A stretch of 64,000 nt of DNA from Aureispira sp050633105 (GCA_050633105.1 JBOEFW010000047.1:32945-96944); one strand, 5' to 3'. Positions 33,863-42,106 are shown, counted from the stretch's first letter. Numbers and translations: made by a program. The notes: generated by a model not told the origin, from the sequence alone.

Positions 33863-33879
33863 GTCGGGCGTAACCCGAC
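33863..33879. repeat. Hairpin resembling an initiator-tRNA anticodon arm
   Basis: GTCGGG-CGTAA-CCCGAC is a perfect 6-bp stem with a 5-nt loop, ending 9 bp before the recombinase ATG. The stem bases TCGGGC...TAACCCGA match an initiator-tRNA anticodon arm except for a shortened loop. It may be an integrase core or arm site. Confidence 0.4.
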
Positions 33880-33888
33880 ACCCTTAAA

Positions 33889-34782
33889 ATGTCCAGTATT
33901 CTTCGTTTTCATGAACAGTTTTGTCAGCATTCTTTAGTCTTTAAAAACAACGCACCTACCTCTGTAAAATCTTTCCGTTATACCTTTCTGGCTTTCCTAG
34001 AAATGACAGGCGTGAGCTCTTTTGATCAGATAACACAAGAGTGCATTGAAGATTATGTCATACAGGGAAAATTAGAAAAAAAGTGGTCGCCTAAAACCAT
34101 TCGGAATCATTTGCAGTACTTAAGTCTTTTTTTGGATTGGTGCGTCAAGAGGAATCACCTGGAGAAGAATTATGCAAAGGAGATTGAGAAACCAAAACTG
34201 CCTAAAACACTTCCCAAATCATTGAGTAAAGACCAAGCGACCCGCCTCCTAGAATGGGCGGAGCATTATTCCTATTACTATAGTTTTGAGAGAACACGAG
34301 CCATCTGTATCATTGCTACATTTATTTTCACAGGGATTCGGCTTCAAGAGCTGTATAACCTAAAAGTGAGCCATGTAAATGTGACGGATAAGGTATTAGT
34401 CGTTCGTTCTGGAAAAGGCAATAAAGACCGAATCATTCCTCTTAATGGGCAACTCATTCACATCATCAAAGAGTACCTACGCCAAAGAGAGAAACGCCAC
34501 AAAACAACCCCCTACTTCTTCACTTCCCTAAGAAAAAATGACAAAATGGGTCAAAAGACAGTTGAGAAATTGGTGAAGAAGCTCAGAGAAGTGAGTGGTA
34601 TTTACTTTTATCCGCATCTATTGCGTCATACCTTTGCCACCCTCATGGTAGAAGGTGGATGTGACATCTACAGTCTTTCAAAAATGATGGGACATTCTGA
34701 TATTCAGACCACCACTATTTACTTGAATGTCTCTACCAAACATCTGAAACATCAGATACTCAAACATCCTGTTTGTTGGTAG
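33889..34782 (+). CDS. Tyrosine integrase/recombinase, copy 2, next to the tRNA fragment
   Basis: A 297-residue tyrosine recombinase. Catalytic residues are the Arg in FIFTGIRLQELYNL, Lys in VVRSGKGNKDR, HxxR in FYPHLLRHTFATLMVEGG, His in KMMGHSDIQTTTIYL and the Tyr in TIYLNVS. The N-terminal SAM-like domain includes KKWSPKTIRNHLQYLSLFLD. It is clearly related to the recombinase at 32230. The location right after the tRNA-fMet fragment points to a role as the integrase that recombines the element at that tRNA gene. Confidence 0.9.
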   Translation: MSSILRFHEQFCQHSLVFKNNAPTSVKSFRYTFLAFLEMTGVSSFDQITQECIEDYVIQGKLEKKWSPKTIRNHLQYLSLFLDWCVKRNHLEKNYAKEIEKPKLPKTLPKSLSKDQATRLLEWAEHYSYYYSFERTRAICIIATFIFTGIRLQELYNLKVSHVNVTDKVLVVRSGKGNKDRIIPLNGQLIHIIKEYLRQREKRHKTTPYFFTSLRKNDKMGQKTVEKLVKKLREVSGIYFYPHLLRHTFATLMVEGGCDIYSLSKMMGHSDIQTTTIYLNVSTKHLKHQILKHPVCW

Positions 34783-34792
34783 TAGTTTTTAA

Positions 34793-34826
34793 ATTCTAAA
34801 GTACTCGAATTCGAGTACTTTAGAAT
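34793..34826. repeat. 34-bp perfect palindrome between integrase and rep
   Basis: The arms read ATTCTAAAGTACTCGAA and its exact reverse complement, with no loop. It lies between convergent genes (integrase stop 34782, rep stop 34905). It may be a bidirectional terminator, a recombinase or protelomerase target, or a binding site. It has no clear T run. Confidence 0.6.
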
Positions 34827-34904
34827 CATACCCTCATAGACTTTTTCGTACATGGAAACACCAAATACCGTTCTCTTCAAAAAGGTAATCTAGCTGTACT
34901 TTTA

Positions 34905-36257
34905 TTACACCAAACGCTTCAAAGCAGCAATCTTCTTCTGGTAAGACACTTGCACCTTTTTCAATAATTCAGGATAAGTCTTTTTTGCTTCTGCATAGAC
35001 AAACAATTGAAAGCCTGTATTCTGATAAAAGTTCTCTTCATCTGTTAGAACTTCATCAAATTTATTTTTGGCTAGACGAGATTTCTTTGTTTGAGTAATT
35101 ATATTTTCTAATATAGTAACGTCATTTTTAAAGAGTTGATCTATAACTTCATTCTCAGCCTTACTTTGCTCCTTTCGCAGCTCTACTAACTGTTTTTTAT
35201 TCGCTTCTACTAATGCTTCTTTCTTTTTCCTTGCTTGGCTGTTTTCTTGTTTCCTCTTTTGAGTAATTTTAGGAGTTGTGAACAATGTTGGTTGCTCCAA
35301 TATGGTACGAAGGTAAGCCGCTCTATTTCTAATCGTATTCTTCTTAGGAAGTTGTTGGATGTAATTAATTCTTTCTTTGATATGATCCAAAGCGTATTGC
35401 TCCATAAATCCAAGAAAAGTTTCTCTTGTTACCCCCCACCCTTTTACTAATTGATACAAACTCTCCCCATCTTTGAGTCCTGTTTTTTGGATAGTTTGAT
35501 CTGTTGGGAGCGTACTTTTGGAAGAAACCTCTTGAGTTGCCACATTTTCATAAATAAAAAATAGCAGAGCGTGAACAGCTCTCCCCTGCTTGATCTCCTC
35601 AAACTCAAAGCGAATGTCTGTATGCTTTTTTAAATCCTTTTGAGCCTTTACAATAACGCGTTTAAAATGGCCATACTTTTTATGCTTCTCTTCTAACCCA
35701 AGCATGATTTTTAAATCTTGGACAGTGATTTTGTGCTGGCCTTTGTATTGATGGAGTTTTAGGAATTCAAATATACGGAGTGTGTGAACACTAGAAATTC
35801 CGATAGTATTCTTAATATCATAACACAAATAACGTTTGAGTCCTAATAAGAATGGTTTGAGTCTAGGGTGAAACTCTAGCTCAATATAACCATTCCCTTC
35901 ACTAGTATCTCCATCTGCTGGTTCTGTGATAGCAGTAATTAAATGCGTTTTCAATATCCTTTTGTGCCCTTCTTCCGAAGTATAAGGAATTTGAATAATT
36001 TTGTTCTTTGTAAGGAGGCTTTCGGGTACTTCACGTATCCGTTCATAAGCATCATGGCTTTTACATTCATAGAAATCTATGATGTCTCGGATATTAATGC
36101 GATAGGATTTAAAATCTGGATCTTTCTTATCCACCAAAGAAGCAAGAATGGTATAAACCCGCTTTTCCCATAAAGAAAAATTGTAAGCCGCCTCTACTAA
36201 TGGCTGTGCCTTAGCGACATTTCTATCCTTAATATCTCTCTTATTGACCAGTTGCAT
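34905..36257 (-). CDS. Plasmid replication initiator (Rep_3/RepB family)
   Basis: A 450-residue Rep_3 initiator made of two winged-helix domains (about 1-260): LVEAAYNFSLWEKRVYTILA, then SYRINIRDIIDFYECKSHDA, FLLGLKRYLCYDIKN, HTLRIFEFLKLHQYKGQHKI, and FKRVIVKAQKDLKKHTDIRF. The C-terminal ~180 residues are a long charged helical extension. It binds the iterons upstream (36365-36891) and starts replication. A candidate TATTTTTG -7 box lies 23 bp before its ATG, so Rep bound near the iterons could also control its own expression. Confidence 0.9.
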   Translation of the reverse strand: MQLVNKRDIKDRNVAKAQPLVEAAYNFSLWEKRVYTILASLVDKKDPDFKSYRINIRDIIDFYECKSHDAYERIREVPESLLTKNKIIQIPYTSEEGHKRILKTHLITAITEPADGDTSEGNGYIELEFHPRLKPFLLGLKRYLCYDIKNTIGISSVHTLRIFEFLKLHQYKGQHKITVQDLKIMLGLEEKHKKYGHFKRVIVKAQKDLKKHTDIRFEFEEIKQGRAVHALLFFIYENVATQEVSSKSTLPTDQTIQKTGLKDGESLYQLVKGWGVTRETFLGFMEQYALDHIKERINYIQQLPKKNTIRNRAAYLRTILEQPTLFTTPKITQKRKQENSQARKKKEALVEANKKQLVELRKEQSKAENEVIDQLFKNDVTILENIITQTKKSRLAKNKFDEVLTDEENFYQNTGFQLFVYAEAKKTYPELLKKVQVSYQKKIAALKRLV

Positions 36258-36279
36258 AAAGGCTCAATTCTACTGTGTA

Positions 36280-36287
36280 CAAAAATA
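36280..36287 (-). promoter_or_regulatory. Candidate -7 box of rep
   Basis: The minus strand reads TATTTTTG, matching TAnnTTTG, 22 bp upstream of the rep ATG at 36257. A clear -33 TTG is not seen. Confidence 0.45.
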
Positions 36288-36364
36288 ATAGCTCCAAAGC
36301 TAGTGAAAAACTTATAACTATCCATGCCTAATAAGGGTTTGGATAGTTGGGCAATGAAAATAGT

Positions 36365-36891
36365 TTCCCGTTTTTAGGATAGTTCATTTTATTACAGCAT
36401 TATCTTTTTCCCGTTTCTTGGATAATTAAGGTACATAACAACTGTTTAAAGCTACTCTTAACCTTTATAGACTCCTTAAATAGTTTTCCATTTGCTTTCT
36501 TCCCGTTTCTTGGATATTAGAAAAAAAGGACTTCTTTGCAGATGTATTGCTAATGACCTATCTTAGGAGGAAATCTAGCCATAAAGACAAAAAACGAGCT
36601 CTTTTCTTCCCGTTTCTTGGATAGTTAGGCCTAAAAAAAGGGTTCAAAGGACAAATAGTAGCTTTTTTTCTCCGTTTTGTGGATCATCTAGCTCCACTCC
36701 TATTTGCTTATTCTCTACTATTTTTATGGATAGTTCAAATTCTTCCAAGAACCTTTTCCCGTTTTTTGGATAGTTAAAGTTTATAGTTCCTGTTTCTTGG
36801 ACTTTTGTTCCCGTTTCTTGGATAGTTCAATCCTGTATTTTGGATAATAAGTCCTGTTTTGGGGATAGTTCTTCCCGTTTCTTGGATAATT
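36365..36891 (+). repeat. Iteron array, replication origin (oriV)
   Basis: About eleven copies of a 20-bp iteron, consensus TTCCCGTTTCTTGGATAGTT, all in the same orientation. They start at 36365, 36408, 36500, 36607, 36669, 36756, 36787, 36808, 36830, 36851 and 36872. Those at 36669, 36787, 36830 and 36851 are degenerate. Half-sites are near 36338 and 36724. Spacing narrows to 21-22 bp at the right end, two helical turns. This is the arrangement of a Rep_3-controlled origin next to rep. Confidence 0.88.
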
Positions 36892-37062
36892 GACTTTACA
36901 AAGAACTCGTTTACAGTAACTTACCTAGCTCCTAACAAATAACAATAAACAGATAAAGAAAACAACAACATAGTAATAGGTTGTTGTTGCTTTTTTATTT
37001 AAAAATAAAAGGTTCCTTTTATTAATTCTTATGAACATAAGTTGGCTTGAAAAAGATATTCA

Positions 37063-37100
37063 TCTTCTTTTCTATTTTTCTAGAAAAATAGAAAAGAAGA
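37063..37100. repeat. 38-bp perfect palindrome centred on TCTAGA
   Basis: The arms run TCTTCTTTTCTATTTTTCT and its exact complement, with no loop. The centre is TTTCTAGAAA, the motif repeated elsewhere in the tract. Confidence 0.65.
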
Positions 37101-37193
37101 ATTTGAAGTAAACAGAATGAAAGAATCTAAAAGATCATTTTTCTTTCTTGGTAGAGAAGCTCTATTTCAAACTAAAAAAAAATCTTCTTTTCT

Positions 37194-37225
37194 AGAAATC
37201 AAGAAAAATATTTTTCTTGATTTCT
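37194..37225. repeat. 32-bp perfect palindrome
   Basis: The arms run AGAAATCAAGAAAAAT and its exact complement with no loop; it overlaps the TCTAGA at 37191-37196. Confidence 0.6.
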
Positions 37226-37821
37226 TTTTCTTAGTTTCTTGTCAAACTTTTCCCATCTCAAGGAAAGTTGAGAATGTGCTGTTCCTTGAATTTAAAATAG
37301 AGTTGTTCTCTTGATTTCTTCTTTTCTAGAAATATTCCTTTGAAAGAGCCTTTTCTTAAAATAGCTTCTATAAAGTTTAGACGCAAAAGTTAATAAAGTA
37401 CCTATTTTAGCCATTAAAAGTCCTTAGACGTGAAATTAGAGCCTAATGAAGGCCTTTTTAACAAATAAAGCTTCTTGTTTTTTGTAAGAAACAAGGAAAG
37501 AAGGTCCTTTGTTTCTTACTTTCTAGAAAAGAAGAAATATTGAAATTTATGTTCGGCCTAAAGAAAAATAAAATGGAGTAGCTATTTTGAGCTACGACAA
37601 AGATGTGATTTGGTTAAAAAATTAGAAAATAATAGTAAGATTTCTAGAAAAAAAGAATTCTATTTTTATACTTTTCTAATTGTTAACTCCAATTGCTTTT
37701 CAACAAAAATGTATACTCAGAAGAAATTAATAAAGGAGAAGTTTTGAGATTAGGTAAGAAGGTTCTATTTTCGAGAAATCTTTGAAAATATATTTCTTCC
37801 TTTCTAGAAAGAACACTGTTT

Positions 37822-38505
37822 ATGACAAAAGTAATTGTATACGGGAATAGAAAAGGTGGTGTTGGAAAATCTACCCTCACTATGCTTACGGCTACTGCCC
37901 TAAGTCAAGCCCCTTTTAACAAAAAGGTATTGGTAATTGATGCTGATGACCAGCAAAGCCTAGTGAAATTCCGAAATGATGACCTCTCAGAGGACTTAGA
38001 GGCGCAACCAAGTTATAAAATCATATCCTGTTTGAATGATATTGATCGCCTTTATGAGATTATTCAACGAGCTAAAGGGAGTTACGACTATATATTTATA
38101 GATGTAGCTGGGCGATTAGATGACTTTACGAAAAAGGTACTCTTTTATGTAGATGTGCTTATGATCCCTTTTCAAGCAGGTAACTTTTCTTTAGAATCGA
38201 CCTTTGATTATGTAAAATTTGCCCTCAAAGTATCCCAAAAACGGGAAAGTGTCAATATGGAGCCTATTACCATGGTAGGTTTTGTAAACATGTTTATAAA
38301 AGGCCGAACCCGATACAGAGATGCCCGAGAAGATCTGGAGGCTTTTAAGAGCTATGTAACAGTCTTGGAGAATAACTTAGGGTTCTACTCTGCTTTTATG
38401 GATGCAGACACTATTACAAGTATGTATTCTGAAAAGAAAAAAGATACAGCAAAGTATAATTTTAGAACTTGGATTAACGAACTAATTAAAACAGCAGAAC
38501 TATGA
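37822..38505 (+). CDS. parA: ParA-family partition ATPase
   Basis: A 227-residue ParA/MinD-type ATPase. The deviant Walker A NRKGGVGKSTLTMLTATA starts at residue 9. Walker A' VLVIDADDQQSL is near residue 36 and Walker B YIFIDVAGRLDD near 91. It overlaps its partner gene by 4 bp (ATGA). Together they form a plasmid partition system, with the palindrome-rich tract just upstream as the probable centromere. Small ParA proteins of this type have no N-terminal HTH, so the partner should do the DNA recognition. Confidence 0.92.
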   Translation: MTKVIVYGNRKGGVGKSTLTMLTATALSQAPFNKKVLVIDADDQQSLVKFRNDDLSEDLEAQPSYKIISCLNDIDRLYEIIQRAKGSYDYIFIDVAGRLDDFTKKVLFYVDVLMIPFQAGNFSLESTFDYVKFALKVSQKRESVNMEPITMVGFVNMFIKGRTRYRDAREDLEAFKSYVTVLENNLGFYSAFMDADTITSMYSEKKKDTAKYNFRTWINELIKTAEL

Positions 38506-38768
38506 GCAAAAGAAAAAGAGGCCAAAAGTTAGCGGATATGCTAGATAAAGATATTCCTACCCCAGATAAGGTAAATGAGCTGTTTGATAGTGTAGATGAA
38601 GAAGATTTCGAGATTTCTAAAAAAATAGAAAGGAAGAAATTTGGAACACAACTTCGACCAAAATTGATTAAGCAACTTAAACGAACAGCTCTTAACCGAG
38701 ATATGACTATTACAGATCTTTTAGAGAAGATACTAGATAGGTATTTTGAAAAATATGGAGATGAATAA
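38502..38768 (+). CDS. Small DNA-binding partner of ParA (ribbon-helix-helix type)
   Basis: An 88-residue protein. The N-terminal half is charged and probably disordered. The C-terminal half (KKFGTQLRPKLIKQLKRTAL, then NRDMTITDLLEKILDRYF) fits a ribbon-helix-helix DNA-binding fold like ParG or similar centromere proteins. The start overlaps the parA stop (ATGA). By position it is the centromere-binding partition protein. Confidence 0.75.
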   Translation: MSKRKRGQKLADMLDKDIPTPDKVNELFDSVDEEDFEISKKIERKKFGTQLRPKLIKQLKRTALNRDMTITDLLEKILDRYFEKYGDE

Positions 38769-38959
38769 GCCTTTAGAGGCAGAACATTCAAATCTGGAAC
38801 AATATGAAATATATTCTTAGAAAGGAAGTTTTCTAGAAAAGAAGAAAAGTATTAAAATAGATTCAAGTAAAGAAGAAAAACTAAAAATGAACGATACTGG
38901 TATTCCAGTATCGGAGAAAGCGATAAGCTGTTTTTCTCAAAGGAGATAAAAATAAGAGG

Positions 38960-39679
38960 ATGGCAAAACTAACAACATATGAATATGAAGGACAAGAGAT
39001 CACCTTCGAGTTTGCTGATGGGAACAAAATGATTAATGCCACAGAGATGGTAAAGTCATTTAAAGATAAGCGGGTTAATAACTTCTTGAGAAGCAAACAA
39101 ACAAAAGAATACATAGAGGCATTAGAAAAGCGATACGCGGATTCGCGCATCGCTTATAAACGCGAAGTATTGAGGGTTGTCAAAGGAGGAGATGCTTCTA
39201 AAGGGGGACAAGGGACATGGATGGATGAGAAATTGGCTCTTAAATTTGCAGCCTGGTTATCTATAGATTTTGAACTCTGGATTTATGATCGCATTTTTGA
39301 ATTATTAACTACAGGAAAAACAGAGCTACAAGCTGTTAAACCAAGTAATAGCCTTGTGAAAAGTATCCGACTCATTGCCGATCAATTGGAAGCACATGAT
39401 AAGGACATTACAGATATGAAAACAGATATAGGAGAGATCAAGGACTATGTTTCTGATTTAGAAGCAAAAATCACCTCCATAGATGAACAATATTATACCG
39501 TATCTGGATACTGTGCTCTAAATAATATCGCCTGTCCTTTGGATAAAGCAAGAACATGGGGCTATAACGCCACTAAGGAAAGTAACCAACAAGGACTCTC
39601 TGTAGGCAAAGCTTATGATGCTAAGTATGGAACGATTAATACTTATCATGAAAAGGTTTTGAAGAAGGTCGTGCATTAA
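38960..39679 (+). CDS. KilA-N domain protein (copy 2)
   Basis: A paralogue of the gene at 19428-20150 with the same order of parts. The KilA-N domain has FADGNKMINATEMVKSF, FLRSKQTKEYIEAL and QGTWMDEKLALKFAAWLS. A coiled coil (AHDKDITDMKTDIGEIKDYV) follows, then the conserved tail YYTVSGYCALNNIACPLDKA, RTWGYNATKESNQQG and AYDAKYGTINTYH. An AGGAG-like sequence (about 38940) precedes the ATG. It is likely a DNA-binding regulator of the plasmid. The two copies are clearly homologous but distinct at many positions, so duplication was not recent. Confidence 0.87.
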   Translation: MAKLTTYEYEGQEITFEFADGNKMINATEMVKSFKDKRVNNFLRSKQTKEYIEALEKRYADSRIAYKREVLRVVKGGDASKGGQGTWMDEKLALKFAAWLSIDFELWIYDRIFELLTTGKTELQAVKPSNSLVKSIRLIADQLEAHDKDITDMKTDIGEIKDYVSDLEAKITSIDEQYYTVSGYCALNNIACPLDKARTWGYNATKESNQQGLSVGKAYDAKYGTINTYHEKVLKKVVH

Positions 39680-39751
39680 AAAACAGGAAAACAAGATGCC
39701 TATCTTTTTAAACCCATTATATTCGATAGGTTTAAAATATAGTACAACGTC

Positions 39752-40615
39752 TTACGATTTATCATCTAGTAGTTTTGGTGGTTCTTGTGTTTTGTTTTCC
39801 TCAATCTCTTTCTTGAAATTAGAAGAAGATACAACTTTTGTACCTGTGTTTTTCTCTACGGCTTTGCGTGCAGCTCCCGCAGCCTTTCCACCTTTTTTGG
39901 CAGCGTCTTTATTTTCTTCAAAACCTTGTGCGTTCTCATTCTGCGCTGTTTGACGAGTGACTTCTTCACCCAACATGGTGAAGATAAGTTCAAGATTGGT
40001 CATGTGATCTCGTAGATTCTCTTTTTTAAGGGTTTTGAGCGCTTTATGTTCAGAGGGAAGGAGGCCAAAGGTGGCTTTCGATATTTCAGCCGTTAAAATG
40101 GCGTATTCTCGTCCTTCTTCAACGCCTCGTTCTTTCCATTCATTGGTAAGAAGTCCTCGAACCTTAATGGACTCCAATCGACTATTGATCCAATCTTCAC
40201 TTCGTCCTAAATCTTTGTAGTATGCCCGTAGTCGCTCAACGGCAAGAGAGGGATCATTGATCTCATCTAACCGTTGTGATCCTACTTTGGCCAACCAGAG
40301 TTTGAAGGGTTCTAATTTGGGAGACGTGATCGACTGAAAAATCCTAAAAAGGCCTTCTTTGTTCGAGAACGTAAGGCGCTGTGTTCCTCCTTCTGTTTTG
40401 ATCGGGAGTTGTAAGGTGATTTCTTCCCAGACATGAGATAATCCCTCATCTCTTTTACGCATTCTCTTGATGTATTGCTTGACATCTTTACTGTCAGTAA
40501 TAAAGCCAACAACATCAGAAACGACATACCAGAATTCGCCTTCGTGTTCTACAGAGCGAAAGGCTTTGTCTTCAAAAAAAAGCTGTTTTTCTTCTTTGGG
40601 AGTGATCTTGTCCAT
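39752..40615 (-). CDS. BRO-family phage-type antirepressor
   Basis: A 287-residue protein. The N-terminal BRO domain has FFEDKAFRSVEHEGEFWYVV, SDVVGFITDSKDVKQYIKRM and TFSNKEGLFRIFQSITSPK with LWLAKVGSQRLDEINDP. The middle (LLTNEWKERGVEEGREYAIL) recalls the DinD-type extension. The end, about residues 225-287, is rich in Ala, Lys and Glu (AAKKGGKAAGAARKAVEKN) and probably disordered. It is a DNA-binding regulator. A 33-bp palindrome overlaps its predicted -33 element, which suggests repression by itself or by a partner. Confidence 0.85.
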   Translation of the reverse strand: MDKITPKEEKQLFFEDKAFRSVEHEGEFWYVVSDVVGFITDSKDVKQYIKRMRKRDEGLSHVWEEITLQLPIKTEGGTQRLTFSNKEGLFRIFQSITSPKLEPFKLWLAKVGSQRLDEINDPSLAVERLRAYYKDLGRSEDWINSRLESIKVRGLLTNEWKERGVEEGREYAILTAEISKATFGLLPSEHKALKTLKKENLRDHMTNLELIFTMLGEEVTRQTAQNENAQGFEENKDAAKKGGKAAGAARKAVEKNTGTKVVSSSNFKKEIEENKTQEPPKLLDDKS

Positions 40616-40640
40616 GCGGAGATTGGTTTAAAGTGTACAA

Positions 40641-40671
40641 CAAATATACAGGAATAATGGCGCTCTTCCAA
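40641..40671 (-). promoter_or_regulatory. Candidate Bacteroidota promoter of the BRO gene
   Basis: On the minus strand TTG (40671-40669) is followed by 20 bp and TATATTTG (40648-40641), a good match to the -33/-7 consensus. The gene ATG is at 40615, giving a leader of about 20 nt. The TTG lies inside the arm of the palindrome at 40668-40700. Confidence 0.6.
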
Positions 40672-40700
40672 GGGGGGGTACAATTTGTACCCCCCCTTGG
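40668..40700. repeat. 33-bp palindrome with G7/C7 arms, operator candidate
   Basis: Arms CCAAGGGGGGGTACAA and TTGTACCCCCCCTTGG flank one unpaired T. Such G and C runs are unusual in this AT-rich sequence. It overlaps the -33 region of the BRO gene. Confidence 0.65.
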
Positions 40701-40809
40701 GAAAATTATGTTGAGACACTAAAAAGTCAGATATTTTGTCAACAAAATTGCTCTATATCTTTATATAAGAAACTCCTTTTCTTTACTCAAAGGAGCCTCT
40801 TGGAAACAT

Positions 40810-41157
40810 CTAATAAAAGAGTCTTGCTTTGTTATACATGCTACGCGCGACGGTTTCAAAGCTCCACCAGGCGAGATAATTTTTAATATCAGTCTGGGCA
40901 GGTATGGTTACATTATATTGATAATACAAGTCCACGATTTGACGATAGTGCGTGTCAAAGAATAGGTAGGTATCACGGTAGTAGTTTAATGTTGGAACAA
41001 TTCCATGCTGGCAACCCTGTTCTAAAAGTTTGGTGAGATAATGTTCTGGGGTATCATAAGAGAGGAGCCAAGTTGCAACAGCGTGTTCAATGGTATTGGG
41101 ATGATCTTGAACTATTTTTTGAAGGTACTTTATAAAAGGAGACGTTGTCTTTTCCAT
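40810..41157 (-). CDS. DUF7222-like hypothetical protein
   Basis: With the start at ATG 41157 (MEKTTSPFIKYLQKI), it has 115 residues. The upstream extension of 30 residues is not family-like. The sequence HPNTIEHAVATWLLSYDTPE, then LLEQGCQHGIVPTLNYYRDT and FFDTHYRQIVDLYYQYN resembles a helical domain seen on Bacteroidota plasmids that I associate with DUF7222. No catalytic residues are apparent and the function is unknown. Confidence 0.6.
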   Translation of the reverse strand: MEKTTSPFIKYLQKIVQDHPNTIEHAVATWLLSYDTPEHYLTKLLEQGCQHGIVPTLNYYRDTYLFFDTHYRQIVDLYYQYNVTIPAQTDIKNYLAWWSFETVARSMYNKARLFY

Positions 41158-42106
41158 GAAGTGAAAGCATTGAATGAAGAAATAAAAACTGCTTTCTGGA
41201 ACAAGGGTGGACGTAGACCTATGCAAGGAGGAATTCACAGAAGCCAATCCTTGTCAGAGATCGGAGGAACGCCCTATCTTGAAAGTCATTTTGTTCGTAT
41301 TCAGGTGCTAGAAGAATGGAAACGGTAGGATCACAAGATATAAATCATTGTTTTCTTTTCCTCCGCCAATATTTTCTCGTCAATATGTGAATTTTAATCT
41401 TTTTCCTATTGTCTGTTTCTCAAAATACAACTCGTGTATTTGTACGCAGATAGAAGTGCATTTTGACAAGGACTCTAAAAAGCCATATGCTTTTCCTTGG
41501 TAGGAGGTACAGAAAAAAGGCCGCTCTTATCCTTTCTCAGAAAAATATGCTCTATGGCCTAGAGGTTAAAAAGATAAGCGGTGTCTCCTTCGAGATACGT
41601 CTTGTCTTCTCTGTATTTTCTTTGGAGAAGTTTAATAATGGGGCTGGTAGCTCGGTCAAGAGCAACTACCGCCCCTGTTCCTATTTCTGTACTTTCTGCA
41701 CGAATTCGTTTACACACTACAAGGCTTTTCATGGAATAATGGATGAGGAAATACATCTAAATAAGGGAATAAAAAAACAGCACGTGACGTGCTGTAAAAA
41801 AGAGAACGGATAAGAGCTCGGGTGAGTATACTTAGCTCCATATTCTGACCAAATGAAAGAAGAAAAACCTTTGGTACAAATAGAGAAAAAAAGGCATTAC
41901 AACGCTGCATTGTGTGCTTTTTAAAACTACTTGATTTCCCCCTAAAAATATAGTTTCAGGTATAGAATGGGAGAGGAGCGAAGCCGCTCTTTTTTTTGGT
42001 TTGGTGAAAGGGGGCAGCTGTGCTACCCTCTTGCAAGCAATCTTTTCACGAAGGTTGCTTTTGTTATTTCACACCTCTACCTTTTCATTTATCAAATCTT
42101 CTATTT
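41158..42106. other. Region without a confident gene
   Basis: Several short ORFs on both strands, none with family features. The most protein-like is 41559-41756 on the minus strand (65 codons, MKSLVVCKRIRAESTEIGTG), but it has no ribosome site I can support. A hairpin at 41777-41795 is flanked by A and T runs. The sequence may hold decayed plasmid genes. Confidence 0.35.
41777..41795 (-). terminator. Terminator-like hairpin flanked by A/T runs
   Basis: ACAGCACGT and ACGTGCTGT form a perfect 9-bp stem. On the minus strand it is followed by TTTTTT, and on the plus strand it is preceded by A7. Confidence 0.55.

Larger units (their letters stand above)
36892..37821. other. AT-rich, palindrome-rich tract between the iterons and parA
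   Basis: No credible gene; a 65-codon ORF at 37117 reads through palindromes and is low complexity. The tract contains two long perfect palindromes (37063-37100 and 37194-37225), an imperfect one near 37481-37516, and six copies of TCTAGA, with a seventh after parA near 38830. It probably includes the DNA-unwinding element of the origin and binding sites (centromere/parS) for the Par proteins. Confidence 0.5.

Noticed and set aside
36365..36891. Possible CRISPR array
   Set aside because: The repeats are 20 bp, degenerate and unevenly spaced, with spacings down to 21 bp that leave no spacers. They adjoin a Rep_3 gene, so they are iterons.
37117..37314. 65-codon ORF in the AT-rich tract
   Set aside because: It is low complexity, runs over long palindromes, and has no family features.
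41041..41328. 95-codon plus-strand ORF
   Set aside because: Most of it is antisense to the DUF7222-like gene, with no recognisable family.
41463..41910. Several ORFs of 65-116 codons on both strands
   Set aside because: They overlap each other, and I see no ribosome-binding site or family feature that favours one.
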